Shown: positions 44,745 through 54,510, numbered from the stretch's first letter. The stretch is 64,000 nucleotides of DNA from Filimonas zeae (GCF_014641615.1 NZ_BMIB01000002.1:682001-746000); one strand, 5' to 3'. Numbers and translations: made by a program. Notes: generated by a model not told the origin, from the letters alone.

Positions 44745-45692
44745 ATGAAAAAGTGGATTATTGAAATCATTTGTTTGCTGTATATACTGCTGTTTATGTA
44801 TGCAGCTCTCAGCAAACTGATCGATTATCAAAAGTTTACGGAACAGCTACAGGAATCACCCCTTAAACGCTTTGCCGGCATTGTTGCCTGGATCACCCCA
44901 GCTACAGAAATATTGCTTAGCATATTGCTTTTTATACATCGTACCCGTAAAGCAGCTTTGTTTGGCAGCTTTCTGCTTATGATGGGGTTTACTGTATACA
45001 TCATTTACATACTCAAATACGCATCCGATATTCCGTGCAGCTGTGGTGGCATATTGGAAAATATGAACTGGACGCAGCATCTTATATTCAATATTGCATT
45101 TACGCTGCTGGCCTTGGTAGCACTTATTCTGCACAAAAAAAACAGCCAACGGCCACTTTTTTATCGAGCGCACAAATTCTTATACGGCAGCATGGGTACG
45201 GTAATTCTCATACTTATTGTGGGCGCTATTTCCGTTGCTTCTACCGGTACCGTCAAGGGTATACCCCCAAAAGCTGGTGATCCTATACCCCCCTTTAGCT
45301 TATTGCTGATGGACAGCGCTACCACCCTGTATTCACAAAACATTCCTACCGGCACACCAATTGTATTAAGTTATTTTCAGCCAGATTGCAGCCATTGCCA
45401 GGCAGAATTGATCGAAATCACTCAAAAACGTGATTCTGCGCAGCAACTCCGGTTCTATTTTATTACCTCCGGTTCTTTTAGCAAAACCCGTTTTTTGTAC
45501 CGCACCATGCAGCTACAAAACTTCCCCTATATAACCATGGGTGTAGATACTGCCCGAAGCTTCTTCAATCATTTTCGGCCAAAGGGAACGCCGTACCAAC
45601 AGGTTTACTCGGCGGATAAAGTACTAATTTCTATTATACCTAATCAGTCCAGTCTGAATACGTTAGTTTCGTTGGCAAAACAAACACCCTAA
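44745..45692 (+). CDS. MauE-thioredoxin fusion membrane protein
   Basis: A 315-residue two-part protein. Residues 1-130 are a MauE/DoxX-like four-helix domain with IPCSCGGILENMNWTQH, close to the motif in the stand-alone MauE at 25505. After another helix (GTVILILIVGAISVA) the C-terminal 130 residues form a TlpA/AhpC-like thioredoxin domain with the redox pair in YFQPDCSHCQAELIEI, facing the periplasm. Such fusions can pass electrons or disulfides across the inner membrane to secreted Cys proteins; the two-Cys peptides encoded at 54766-56668 are attractive clients (inference). It sits in an operon with GT2 upstream and a thioredoxin downstream. Confidence 0.85.
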   Translation: MKKWIIEIICLLYILLFMYAALSKLIDYQKFTEQLQESPLKRFAGIVAWITPATEILLSILLFIHRTRKAALFGSFLLMMGFTVYIIYILKYASDIPCSCGGILENMNWTQHLIFNIAFTLLALVALILHKKNSQRPLFYRAHKFLYGSMGTVILILIVGAISVASTGTVKGIPPKAGDPIPPFSLLLMDSATTLYSQNIPTGTPIVLSYFQPDCSHCQAELIEITQKRDSAQQLRFYFITSGSFSKTRFLYRTMQLQNFPYITMGVDTARSFFNHFRPKGTPYQQVYSADKVLISIIPNQSSLNTLVSLAKQTP

Positions 45693-45750
45693 TTCAACGT
45701 TACGCTTCGTGTATTCCTGACTTCTGACGAATCAACGTCAAAGTCAAAAC

Positions 45751-47067
45751 ATGAAGAAGAAAGTTTTTGTGCTAACAGGAAGTATCTACCTATACGCCCT
45801 TATGGGAGTAGCCGCACAAGGCATCCAATTTACTACCGGCCTTAACTGGAAACAAGTACTGGAAAAAGCAAAAAAAGAAAATAAGCTGGTATTGGTAGAC
45901 TGTTATACTACCTGGTGTGGCCCGTGCAAAAAAATGGATAAAGAAGTTTATCCTCAGGAAGCGGTTGGGGCAATTGTTAATCAGAATTTTGTATCGGTAA
46001 AAGTCCAGATGGATACCGCAGACAACGATAGTCAGGAAATTAAAACCTGGTATTCGGAGGCTAGTCAGATACGTCAGCGTTTTCACGTAACAGCCTATCC
46101 TTCTTACCTGATAATAGCGCCGGACGGAGACATCGTATACCGGGAGGCCGGTGCGAAAAGGGCAACAACCTTTACTGAAATTATGCAAACGGCTGCAGAT
46201 AGCGGCCGGGTATATGCCCGCCAGCTAGCCGACTGGAAAGCCGGAAAAAAAGACTATACGCTGGCTCCTTCCCTGATCCGAAAAGCAGAACGCACAAGGG
46301 ATTCTAAAACAGCTATCTCGCTGGCCCGCAATTGCATAGAAAAATATATACCTACGCTTACCGGTGCTGCGTTATACAACCTTGATTTACTGGCCGCTAC
46401 CGGGCCTTATTTGCTAACTTCCGACAAAAAGCTATTTACTCTGTTTTATCCGGAAAAAAACGGACAAATAACAGACTCCCTTTTACAGGCAAAAGGGATA
46501 TCGGCAGGCATTGCCAGCGGCGCTATTGAAAAAGAGATTAATGCAATGCTTGTGAAGAACAATGATTTTAACAAACCGATAATTAACAATCCGGATTGGA
46601 ATAAAATGAAGCAAGTGATTACAAAACGCTACGATGCAACCAATGCAGATAACCTGATAAATATTGCCCAGCAAAACTGGTATAAAATTACAAAGCCTGA
46701 CTGGAATAAGCTTGCACAAAGTCAGCTGTATAGTATCCAAAAGAACCCTCCATCTGAAAAATGGGGATTTGCCATGGCGAATAACCAAATCTGGTACGAC
46801 ATTTTTTTTCACGTCAACGACACCGGAATATTAAAAGAAGCAGCTATGGTTGCAAAAAAACACATTATTGATGCAGAAGAAAAACAAGCTGGCAAACTGA
46901 ATGCAGGCTATATAGATACTTATGCAAACCTATTATTTAAACTCGGACGCAATAAGGAGGCAATCGAATGGCAACAAAAAGCAGTAGCACTGCGACCAGA
47001 AATTAAAAGCTTTGCGGAAGCGCTGAAAAAGATGGAAAAAGGAGAGCCTACCTGGCTGGCACGCTAA
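45751..47067 (+). CDS. Secreted thioredoxin-fold protein with long helical tail
   Basis: A 438-residue periplasmic protein. A signal peptide (VFVLTGSIYLYALMGVAAQ) leads into a thioredoxin domain with VDCYTTWCGPCKKMDKEVY (CGPC active site) and the cis-Pro segment HVTAYPSYLII. The last 280 residues are helical and end in a TPR-like unit (YANLLFKLGRNKEAIEWQQK); they match no family I recognise. It is the last gene of the GT2-MauE operon, 58 bases after the fusion gene, and probably reduces or isomerises disulfides in exported proteins. Confidence 0.85.
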   Translation: MKKKVFVLTGSIYLYALMGVAAQGIQFTTGLNWKQVLEKAKKENKLVLVDCYTTWCGPCKKMDKEVYPQEAVGAIVNQNFVSVKVQMDTADNDSQEIKTWYSEASQIRQRFHVTAYPSYLIIAPDGDIVYREAGAKRATTFTEIMQTAADSGRVYARQLADWKAGKKDYTLAPSLIRKAERTRDSKTAISLARNCIEKYIPTLTGAALYNLDLLAATGPYLLTSDKKLFTLFYPEKNGQITDSLLQAKGISAGIASGAIEKEINAMLVKNNDFNKPIINNPDWNKMKQVITKRYDATNADNLINIAQQNWYKITKPDWNKLAQSQLYSIQKNPPSEKWGFAMANNQIWYDIFFHVNDTGILKEAAMVAKKHIIDAEEKQAGKLNAGYIDTYANLLFKLGRNKEAIEWQQKAVALRPEIKSFAEALKKMEKGEPTWLAR

Positions 47068-47076
47068 TAAATAAAT

Positions 47077-47116
47077 GGGGACTGCTTCTTTTAAACAGCA
47101 AAAAGAGGCAGTCCTC
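47077..47116. terminator. Bidirectional terminator between the thioredoxin and LanC-like genes
   Basis: A 16-bp stem including GGACTGC / GCAGTCC and TTCTTTT / AAAAGAG paired around an 8-base loop, located between the two convergent stops. The stem has its own A/T tracts, suitable for termination of either strand. Confidence 0.65.
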
Positions 47117-47118
47117 AA

Positions 47119-48870
47119 TTATTGCTCAAACAAATGGCTTACATCCCGCCGTAAATACCGCAATAAAAAATAAAGAATCCCCGCGTCTCCTGTAAATAAG
47201 CTATTGTTGGAAATGCTGTTACCGTCATCCCCTGACCACCATAAAGAATTGCTTTCATTTAACTTACTGGTATAATACAATGTTTCAGCTATTGTATGAG
47301 CTCTTGTTTTCCACACAGCACTATTAAAAACACGCCAGGCTTCCATATAAACATCACCCAGGCCCGCCAAACCATTTAAATATCCAAACCTGTTCATATA
47401 CATCCTGTCCGGCAAAGCCATTAAACTTTTTTCAGCAACTTCCCGGTAATCAGCATCTCCCGTTGCTTCAGCAGCCACAATGAAAGTAAAAGCTATGCCT
47501 GCTACTCCTCCAGCAAAACCGGGTAACAACAAACGTCCCCCGGCCCTATACCAATAAACATGTCCATCTTTGTAAACAGCCTGTTTCTTCAGCCAATCCA
47601 TCGCTCGTCTGGCAGCCAGCAATACATGTTGCTCTCCGGAAACCCTATATTCCAACCATAATACAAAAGCTATTCCGGCAACACCATTCCAAAAAGCTGC
47701 AGCCGAACTTCTACTTCCAATAGTCAGACCATCCCAGCTTCCGTCAGCCAACTGACTGCCAATCAGCTTATTAATATATCCCTCTGTCTTTGTGCTAATT
47801 TCCTGTCCATCGCCTTGCCTTGAGCATGCCAGTGTATATAAATATGCTCCTGCCACACCAGACGCAACATCCATTGCATCGGAGAATTTGTCAGCACCGT
47901 GTTTATTTTCGGCATATTCAACCGGTACTGAAATCATAGTCGTAAGTTTATGTAGAAGAAAACATTTTTCTACATAAGAATTAGCAAACCCATTAGCCCC
48001 AGTCCTGCGTTCCTGCTGCCCACAGGTGGCAATCTCATCTAAACTTTTAATCACCAACTGCTCCAGGCCTTCCAGAAAATTAAAAGAGGCATTAAAAAAA
48101 AACACATCAGAAGAAAACTTTCCCGCAGCTACCCGTCTTTCAAAAGCAAAAACCTGAGTAAATAGTTCCTGCAGCGAAACCAAACCTCCATTATCCGGGC
48201 TCAAACATCTTATCAAAACATCCACAAGTTCGCTGTCTGCAATAAAATACAATAAACTCCTACGCAAACGAACAGGATGCTGATAATCTAATTTAACCGG
48301 AACAAGATCAGTTAAACAATGAACAATCATTAATGCCAGATTATAACTATTCTGTTTCTGTGCAAACAAGTCCTGCCTGTTCCAAAGCATTTCATCCGGC
48401 AGTAATTTTAAATGTATTTTCTTATTGTGCAGCCCAAAGAGATCCGGAGAAACAAAAACGGGCTCCAGCATAGCCTCCAGACTCTGGAGAATCATCAGCA
48501 CTTCCTTAATATACCTTAGCAACAGCTTTTGGTTTTCGTAAGGCAGCAGCCACCAACCCGCATGACCAAAAACAATGTGGATAGCATTAGCCCAATCAGC
48601 ATCTGCAGTATCCCCTACTACCAGGTATGCTTTTCCATTCTCCAAAAAGGAGTCTACTATCTCCGGCAATTGTATTCTCGGGGCAATTCTTACCCAACGG
48701 TCGTAATACTCCGCAATGTTATCCGGTTCTCCAAAAACAATGATACAATTGGAGATATCACCGTTTTCATTTATAAAACTGGCAGTCAGGTAATTATATG
48801 TTTCCGCAACACCATTTTCAGTAATCTGATATTTATTACCGAGTAAATTGTTTATTTCAGATAACGGCAT
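47119..48870 (-). CDS. LanC-like protein with degenerate kinase-like N-terminus
   Basis: A 583-residue cytoplasmic protein. Residues about 300-583 are a LanC-type (alpha/alpha) toroid: repeated Gly-rich helices SGVAGAYLYTLA, WNGVAGIAFVLW, GFAGGVAGIAF, FGYLNGLAGLGDVYMEAW, and a final SLFTGDAGILYFLLRYL. The zinc-ligand positions of classical LanC (W-C-x-G and C-H-G) carry no Cys or His here. The first 250 residues look like a eroded protein kinase: SPDLFGLHNKKIHLKLLP sits where HRD...N...DFG would be, without the catalytic residues. The C-terminus resembles that of the full LanKC at 59540. It is last in the SusC-SusD-lipoprotein operon, after an internal terminator hairpin. A partner or cyclase role in peptide modification is inference. 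Confidence 0.72.
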   Translation of the reverse strand: MPLSEINNLLGNKYQITENGVAETYNYLTASFINENGDISNCIIVFGEPDNIAEYYDRWVRIAPRIQLPEIVDSFLENGKAYLVVGDTADADWANAIHIVFGHAGWWLLPYENQKLLLRYIKEVLMILQSLEAMLEPVFVSPDLFGLHNKKIHLKLLPDEMLWNRQDLFAQKQNSYNLALMIVHCLTDLVPVKLDYQHPVRLRRSLLYFIADSELVDVLIRCLSPDNGGLVSLQELFTQVFAFERRVAAGKFSSDVFFFNASFNFLEGLEQLVIKSLDEIATCGQQERRTGANGFANSYVEKCFLLHKLTTMISVPVEYAENKHGADKFSDAMDVASGVAGAYLYTLACSRQGDGQEISTKTEGYINKLIGSQLADGSWDGLTIGSRSSAAAFWNGVAGIAFVLWLEYRVSGEQHVLLAARRAMDWLKKQAVYKDGHVYWYRAGGRLLLPGFAGGVAGIAFTFIVAAEATGDADYREVAEKSLMALPDRMYMNRFGYLNGLAGLGDVYMEAWRVFNSAVWKTRAHTIAETLYYTSKLNESNSLWWSGDDGNSISNNSLFTGDAGILYFLLRYLRRDVSHLFEQ

Positions 48871-48882
48871 AGCTAGATTGTT

Positions 48883-48933
48883 AAAAAAGAAAGGTATGTA
48901 AGTAACCCCTGCTTAAGGGAATACCTACATACC
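48883..48933 (-). terminator. Intrinsic terminator/attenuator before the LanC-like gene
   Basis: On the minus strand an imperfect hairpin (GGTATGTA / TACATACC at the base, CCC/GGG and GTA/TAC inside) is followed immediately by TTTCTTTTTT. The start codon of the LanC-like gene is only about 12 bases further on, leaving no room for a separate promoter after it. Transcription from the SusC operon must read through to express the enzyme. Confidence 0.7.
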
Positions 48934-48961
48934 ATATTAAGGAACAAGTCTATACCAATAA

Positions 48962-49687
48962 TCAGTAATGTGGAACCGGGAATAAGCCTATGGCATTAGC
49001 AGCCTGAGCGGCATCTTCTGCCCCTCTTATAACCAGCGTCAGATTACGGCCGCGTGCATTACGAATGCCTACATTGGCATAAGTGGAATTAGCGTTTTCC
49101 GGCAAAGTGTAGCTGGCTAATATTTTATTAGATGCATCCCTCACCTGGAAAGTTACAGCAGAAGCAGGCACAGGACTCCGGAGCGACAGTTTTACAAAGT
49201 CCGTAGGGGCTTTGTACCCAATATTGGAAAAAAGGAGATTTTGCACGTTAGATGCCCTTGTGACTGAATATGTCTTTTTCCCTGAAGAAAGGTTAATCAA
49301 CCTTATACCCATGCTGCTGTCCGTGTAAAAATCAGGGATGGCATCATCAGTTAATAACGTATCCACAGCCCCTGGCTGCCCACATAAAAACAATGAATAC
49401 AAATGTCCGCTCTTCAAGGCTAGAGCCTGGTTGTAATATGGCTTCAATGAATCTCCCACCGGGTATAAATATACTTTACGGCTTTCCCCTGCAGTTACCC
49501 CCCAGGCTCTGTAATTATAGGCACGCGCACTGTCTCTTAACCAACTATTCAGTTTAATCTGTTTTCCCCCTACTACAGCATTAACAACATTCAATGCTGC
49601 AACCTGCTCAGGTTCCGGAATGGATTTTTTACAGCTTACCGTAATATAAAACAATATTGCCGCTCCAAAAACTATCGTTAATTTCAT
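48962..49687 (-). CDS. DUF4397-like surface lipoprotein
   Basis: A 241-residue lipoprotein with signal LTIVFGAAILFYITVSC. The mature part has two beta-rich repeats resembling DUF4397: VAALNVVNAVVGGKQIKLN, YNQALALKSGHLYSLFLCG, then SSMGIRLINLSSGKKTYSVT and YANVGIRNARGRNLTLVIRG. Proteins of this kind often accompany SusC/SusD pairs and are displayed on the cell surface. It follows susD by 33 bases and precedes the LanC-like gene, separated from it by an attenuator hairpin. Confidence 0.72.
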   Translation of the reverse strand: MKLTIVFGAAILFYITVSCKKSIPEPEQVAALNVVNAVVGGKQIKLNSWLRDSARAYNYRAWGVTAGESRKVYLYPVGDSLKPYYNQALALKSGHLYSLFLCGQPGAVDTLLTDDAIPDFYTDSSMGIRLINLSSGKKTYSVTRASNVQNLLFSNIGYKAPTDFVKLSLRSPVPASAVTFQVRDASNKILASYTLPENANSTYANVGIRNARGRNLTLVIRGAEDAAQAANAIGLFPVPHY

Positions 49688-49720
49688 AGTCGAAATATAT
49701 GATGTGATATAGTTAGATGA

Positions 49721-51181
49721 TTAATAACCATCGTTTTGCTGCCCTGCGAGTCCTGCGTTTGCCAATATTTCAGACATCGGCACAGGATACCACTGCTGAA
49801 AAGATCGCCAGCTTTCTCCCGACTTCAAAGGGGTAACCGTCTGCATCCGCTGATCAACTAAACCCGTTCTTTTTAAATCAAGCCATCGGCTGCCCCACTC
49901 AGAAAATAGTTCAATCTGCTTTTCCTGGATAACAGAGGTAACAGCTTCGCTCATACCAGATGAAGTAATCGCAGAAAGCCCCGCACGTTTGCGAACAACA
50001 TTTAACATAGAATCAGCTCCACCAGTATTACCTTGCCTTGCACGTGCTTCAGCACAAATCAGATATTGCTCTGCCAATCTGAATACAACAGTATGCTCCG
50101 TAACCTCAGTTCCTAACGCAGCACTTTTGTATTTATACGGATGTGAATAGGCAATTCCCTGAACAGTATCCGTCTTCACCCATTTCTCCTTCCTCATATC
50201 GCCGGCTTCAAAGCTGTTTAATAAAAGATCGGTCAGAAACACCGGATAATCAGTAAAAGTTGAAGGCCCCGATCCGGATGGCCAGTTGAATAGCCATCCC
50301 TCCTGTGTGTTTTTCCCAATTTCAATAGGCTGCAACTGCCAGATAGATTCCCTATTCGTATTCCCGTTCAATGTAAATACATCATCTAAAGGCATCAGTG
50401 CATAAAGCCCACCTTCACCAATTACAGACAGTGCTTCCTTTTCAGCCAGGGAGTAGCTTTTCAGATCCATATATACTCTGGCCAATAAAGCAGCCGCAAC
50501 AAATTTCACAGGTCTTACACGGGCCGTTACAGAAGACGTTGAAATCAGATCGGCCTCCGGATATCTGTTACGCAGCAAACTTTTAGCATCTGTTAAATCG
50601 GCAACGATCTGCCTATAAACAGCCTCTTTCCCAGTTCGTGACGCAGTTCCATTTTGGTGATAATCGGAGGTTAACAATAAAGGAACATCTCCATAAAAAT
50701 TCACGAGATAATAGTAGCAAAAAGCCCTCAGAAACAAAACCTCACCCAGCAGTTGCTCTCTGATTACCTTATCCAGTGTTTTGCTGTCTCTCAAACCTTC
50801 TATGGCCCGGTTTGTCGTATATATATACGGATACAGTATTGTCCAAAAATGTCCTCTGCTAGAGGTAACATCAGCTGTTAGCTGGTTTCTGTAATATGCC
50901 TGTAACAGAGCATCACTTTGGCCTGCAAGCAAGGCAAACTCATCAGCGCTCAGGCCGGGCAAAAGAGATAAGGAACCTATGCCCGTGCCGGTTGGCGGCG
51001 CTTCCACCATTTTGGCATAGATACCTGTAACAAATGCAATTGCTGTTTCTCCGGAAGCAAAAACACTTTCCCCTGTAACAGAGGTTACAGGTACGTCTAC
51101 CTCCACCAGTTTACTGCACCCATTCAAAGTAAGCAATAATAAAAGAGCTGCACAGAAACGAATATTTTTATACAATTTCAT
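49721..51181 (-). CDS. SusD/RagB-family surface lipoprotein (second copy)
   Basis: A 486-residue lipoprotein with lipobox LNGC. The SusD_RagB pattern is clear: VIREQLLGEVLFLRAFCYYY, LVNFYGDVPLLL near the N-terminal third, AALLARVYMDLKSYSLAEKE in the TPR core, and VIQEKQIELFSEWGSRWLDL near the C-terminus. It caps the SusC barrel encoded 29 bases upstream. The substrate is unknown. Because the operon continues to a LanC-like gene and lies beside five small secreted peptides, a peptide substrate should be considered beside a glycan. Confidence 0.93.
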   Translation of the reverse strand: MKLYKNIRFCAALLLLLTLNGCSKLVEVDVPVTSVTGESVFASGETAIAFVTGIYAKMVEAPPTGTGIGSLSLLPGLSADEFALLAGQSDALLQAYYRNQLTADVTSSRGHFWTILYPYIYTTNRAIEGLRDSKTLDKVIREQLLGEVLFLRAFCYYYLVNFYGDVPLLLTSDYHQNGTASRTGKEAVYRQIVADLTDAKSLLRNRYPEADLISTSSVTARVRPVKFVAAALLARVYMDLKSYSLAEKEALSVIGEGGLYALMPLDDVFTLNGNTNRESIWQLQPIEIGKNTQEGWLFNWPSGSGPSTFTDYPVFLTDLLLNSFEAGDMRKEKWVKTDTVQGIAYSHPYKYKSAALGTEVTEHTVVFRLAEQYLICAEARARQGNTGGADSMLNVVRKRAGLSAITSSGMSEAVTSVIQEKQIELFSEWGSRWLDLKRTGLVDQRMQTVTPLKSGESWRSFQQWYPVPMSEILANAGLAGQQNDGY

Positions 51182-51210
51182 AATTAATGATGTTATGTAC
51201 TACTAAACAA

Positions 51211-54200
51211 TTAAAATCCAGCCTGTACTCCCAGCACAAACACCCGCATAGGCGGCAATGCAGATGCCCCTGATTCGGGATCAATGCCGGAATACTTTGT
51301 CCAGGTAAATAAATTCTGGGTATTTAAGGCAATCCTGCAGCTATTCATTTTCATAACAGATATCCATTTCGCAGGTAACTCCCAGGAAACAGACACATTT
51401 TTACACCTGATAAAAGAGCCATCCTCAAATGCAGCATCGGTAAGGGTAATAGGATTACTAATGAAAGCGCTGCTAGCACGCTGTATAAGTGCTATATCTC
51501 CCGGCTTTCTCCATCTGTTTAATACCGACACCGGCTGGTTTACAAGGCTTCTTCCGGGAAGGTCATTCATCAAAAATCGCTGTGCATTTTGTTTTGTAAA
51601 CTGAAATAATACATCTAACCTTATCCCTTTATATGAAAAACTGTTATCTAATCCCCCATACAATCTTGGCTGCATATTAACAAATACAAAATCAGCATTT
51701 GCCTGAGCAGTAACAAGGTCACCCTGTGTATTCTTAAACATATAAACCCCTGTCTGCGTATTCACTCCACCATAACGTAATACCCTTCTCGCGCCCAAAG
51801 GACCATCAAGCTGATAGTTAAAATTAGTCAGCTTATCTCTGTCCGGAAAGGAAGCCAGCTTGTTTTTAGGCAGGGTTAAATTAAAATTAGTATTCCAGCT
51901 GAAAGAACTAGTCCTAAAATTGACTGTGCTAAGCGTTACCTCCAGACTGGTATTCTGTACTATCCCGTTAAAATTAGCAATCACCGAGGGAAACCCGGCA
52001 GTAATAGGTAAACGCGCCCTCTGCAAAAGATTGCTGCTGCGGTTTCTGGAGTAGTTCACCCCCAACAAAATCCGCTCACCCCAAAAACCAAGATCTAAAC
52101 CCATATTCAGCTTCTTGTTTATCTCCCATTGCAACTTGCTATTGAATAGACCATTGGAAACAAGAGAAGGAATTCCCTGGTAAGGCACGCCAACCGGATA
52201 AGCGCCGTATAAATCCATATAAGTATAATCACCAAGCTGATCGTTTCCCGTTGTACCATAACTGGCCTTCAATTTTCCAAAAGTTAAAAATTTGGGAAGG
52301 TGTATCAAACTTTCATTTGAGAACAACCATGCGCCTGCTACAGATCCAAAATTATGAAAGCGATTATCTATCCCAAAACGGCTGCTACCATCCCGTCTTC
52401 CGTTAAAATTAACAATATACTTGTCCAGATAATTGTAATTGAACCTCCCAAAGAAAGCATTATATCTATAATTAGTAGCCAGTTCACCACTGGAGAATAT
52501 TGAAGTTGCCGCAGAAAGATTTTCCATCATGTTATCACTTATCTGCCCCATCCCTGTTACCGAACGCCCTCTGCTGTTATTCTGCTGAATCGTAACCCCC
52601 GCCAATGCATCCAGCTTACCTTTCCCTAAAGAAAGCCTGTAATTAAGCTGCGGCTCTGTTATATAGCTTGTTATGTTATTATAAGTAAAAGTGGCCTGCC
52701 TGTAGCTGTTATTTCTCAAAGCTGGTTCTTTAGCAGATAATGGGGAAGAAGCAATTTCGTTTGACTGCATATAAGTATATCCCATACTGGTTTTTAATTC
52801 CAGATTGGGTAACACCATATACCCCAGCACCAAACTGCTAACCAAGTTATTTACGTTCACCCTTAATTTATTATTTAATTCGGCGAATGGATGCCCCAGC
52901 GGCCAGGTCGTTCTTCCACTGCTATTCAACGCCCAGTTAAGGCTACCATCAGCGTTATATAAGGCGGGCGCCACGGGGCTTAAACTAATGGCATATGCAG
53001 TAGGGTCTATAGTGGGTAAGGTGTTATTATCCACCATATAATTACTGCTTAACTGTATTTTAAACCGTTGATTGGCAGAACTGGAACGAAGCGAAAAATG
53101 CATCGATGCTTTCTTATCAGAAAAATCACCCGGCAGCACTGTTGTTTGCCGCTGCACTCCGCCTCCAATCAGGTAATTCACACTATTGTTACCGCCAGAC
53201 ACTGTTATCTGGCCATCAAAATAACCTGCACCATTGCCAAAAATCTCCTTTTGCCAATCTGTTGCTCTGGTTGTATCCCAGGTGCCATTTAAATCATAGT
53301 CTGTTGACAATATGGCTTCATTACTATTCCTCTTCGCTTCTCTCCTCAAATCCAGATATTCACGGACATTTAACAACTGCAGCTTTTTAGCAACATTTTG
53401 CCAACCCGCTTTCAGGTTAAAGTCAACCCGCGTCTGTCCGGTTTTACCTTTTTTTGTAGTAATAAGTATGGCTCCATTAGCCGCCCGCGAACCATATATG
53501 GCCGTTGCATCTGCATCCTTAAGTACCTCTATACTTTCAATATCCGCTGGATTAAGATAAGAAAATGGATTCCCGCTGCCTTCATTTGCAAGCGATGGTA
53601 TATTGGAGCCATCAGCGGCAAGTCTTCCCTGTGGAGTACCCCAAATACCACTACCACCGCTGGTAGCAAGCAACGCAGAGGTATAAGGCACGCCATCTAC
53701 TACATAAAAGGGGTTATTACCTGCCATCAAACTATTGGTACCTTGAATTCTTACATTCAAAGTAGCGCCAGGCATACCGGTGGACTGCGTTACTACTACC
53801 CCCGCTGCTCTACCCTGCAGGGCAAGCAAAGGGTTATTAATCGGCTGTTTTTCAATATCAGCGGCTTTAACAGACGAGCTGTTGCCCGTACTCAGCCTCC
53901 TTGTAGTAGAGCCATAGGCAATTATCTCTACGTTATCAAGTTGACTTTTAGATATGCTAAGTTTGATCACTTTGTTGTCGAAATTCAAAACTGCCACCTC
54001 CTGAGTAGCAAATCCTACGTAAGAAACAACAAGCACATCTCCAATTGAAACACCCGCCAGTGTAAATTTGCCATTATTGGCGGAAGCAGTTACCATTTTC
54101 TTCCCTTTTACGGCTATAGTAGCACCTCCCAGCGGCCCACCGATTTCATCAAATATATAGCCAGACAAGACCTTATCATCTGTTTGTCGTATAAGCCTTT

Positions 54201-54510
54201 TAAAGGCTTCTGCCTTTATCACCACATTTTTACCTGCTATGACATAAGAAAGAGGTAAGCCAGATAAGCACTGATGCATTATTTCATCGATATCTCCGTC
54301 TTTTACCTGAATTGAGATGCCTGAAGGCATCCCTGTTTGCTCTTCATTATAGAGCAAAACATAACCGGTTTTCGCCTTTATCTCGATGGCTGCCTGCTTA
54401 AAAGTCACTTTTTTTACAGAGATAGTAAAAAACTGACTGGCAAGAAGTTGCTGAGAACTGGCCAGTACAATTAGTAGGAGCATTTTTTTAAATACAGCAG
54501 TTATTTTCAT
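51211..54510 (-). CDS. SusC/RagA-type TonB-dependent receptor with STN domain (second copy)
   Basis: A 1099-residue outer-membrane transporter. Signal peptide (MLLLIVLASSQQLLASQ), STN domain (ISVKKVTFKQAAIEIKAKTG), CarboxypepD_reg domain (GYIFDEIGGPLGGATIAVKG), plug (AADIEKQPINNPLLALQGRA, VLKDADATAIYGSRAANGAI) and beta-barrel ending in GVQAGF. The STN domain normally signals to a FecR/ECF pair, but none is adjacent; the only pair in the window belongs to the first SusC. It opens the operon susC-susD-lipoprotein-LanC-like and is divergent from the array of small peptide genes, sharing a 255-base promoter region with it. Confidence 0.93.
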   Translation of the reverse strand: MKITAVFKKMLLLIVLASSQQLLASQFFTISVKKVTFKQAAIEIKAKTGYVLLYNEEQTGMPSGISIQVKDGDIDEIMHQCLSGLPLSYVIAGKNVVIKAEAFKRLIRQTDDKVLSGYIFDEIGGPLGGATIAVKGKKMVTASANNGKFTLAGVSIGDVLVVSYVGFATQEVAVLNFDNKVIKLSISKSQLDNVEIIAYGSTTRRLSTGNSSSVKAADIEKQPINNPLLALQGRAAGVVVTQSTGMPGATLNVRIQGTNSLMAGNNPFYVVDGVPYTSALLATSGGSGIWGTPQGRLAADGSNIPSLANEGSGNPFSYLNPADIESIEVLKDADATAIYGSRAANGAILITTKKGKTGQTRVDFNLKAGWQNVAKKLQLLNVREYLDLRREAKRNSNEAILSTDYDLNGTWDTTRATDWQKEIFGNGAGYFDGQITVSGGNNSVNYLIGGGVQRQTTVLPGDFSDKKASMHFSLRSSSANQRFKIQLSSNYMVDNNTLPTIDPTAYAISLSPVAPALYNADGSLNWALNSSGRTTWPLGHPFAELNNKLRVNVNNLVSSLVLGYMVLPNLELKTSMGYTYMQSNEIASSPLSAKEPALRNNSYRQATFTYNNITSYITEPQLNYRLSLGKGKLDALAGVTIQQNNSRGRSVTGMGQISDNMMENLSAATSIFSSGELATNYRYNAFFGRFNYNYLDKYIVNFNGRRDGSSRFGIDNRFHNFGSVAGAWLFSNESLIHLPKFLTFGKLKASYGTTGNDQLGDYTYMDLYGAYPVGVPYQGIPSLVSNGLFNSKLQWEINKKLNMGLDLGFWGERILLGVNYSRNRSSNLLQRARLPITAGFPSVIANFNGIVQNTSLEVTLSTVNFRTSSFSWNTNFNLTLPKNKLASFPDRDKLTNFNYQLDGPLGARRVLRYGGVNTQTGVYMFKNTQGDLVTAQANADFVFVNMQPRLYGGLDNSFSYKGIRLDVLFQFTKQNAQRFLMNDLPGRSLVNQPVSVLNRWRKPGDIALIQRASSAFISNPITLTDAAFEDGSFIRCKNVSVSWELPAKWISVMKMNSCRIALNTQNLFTWTKYSGIDPESGASALPPMRVFVLGVQAGF

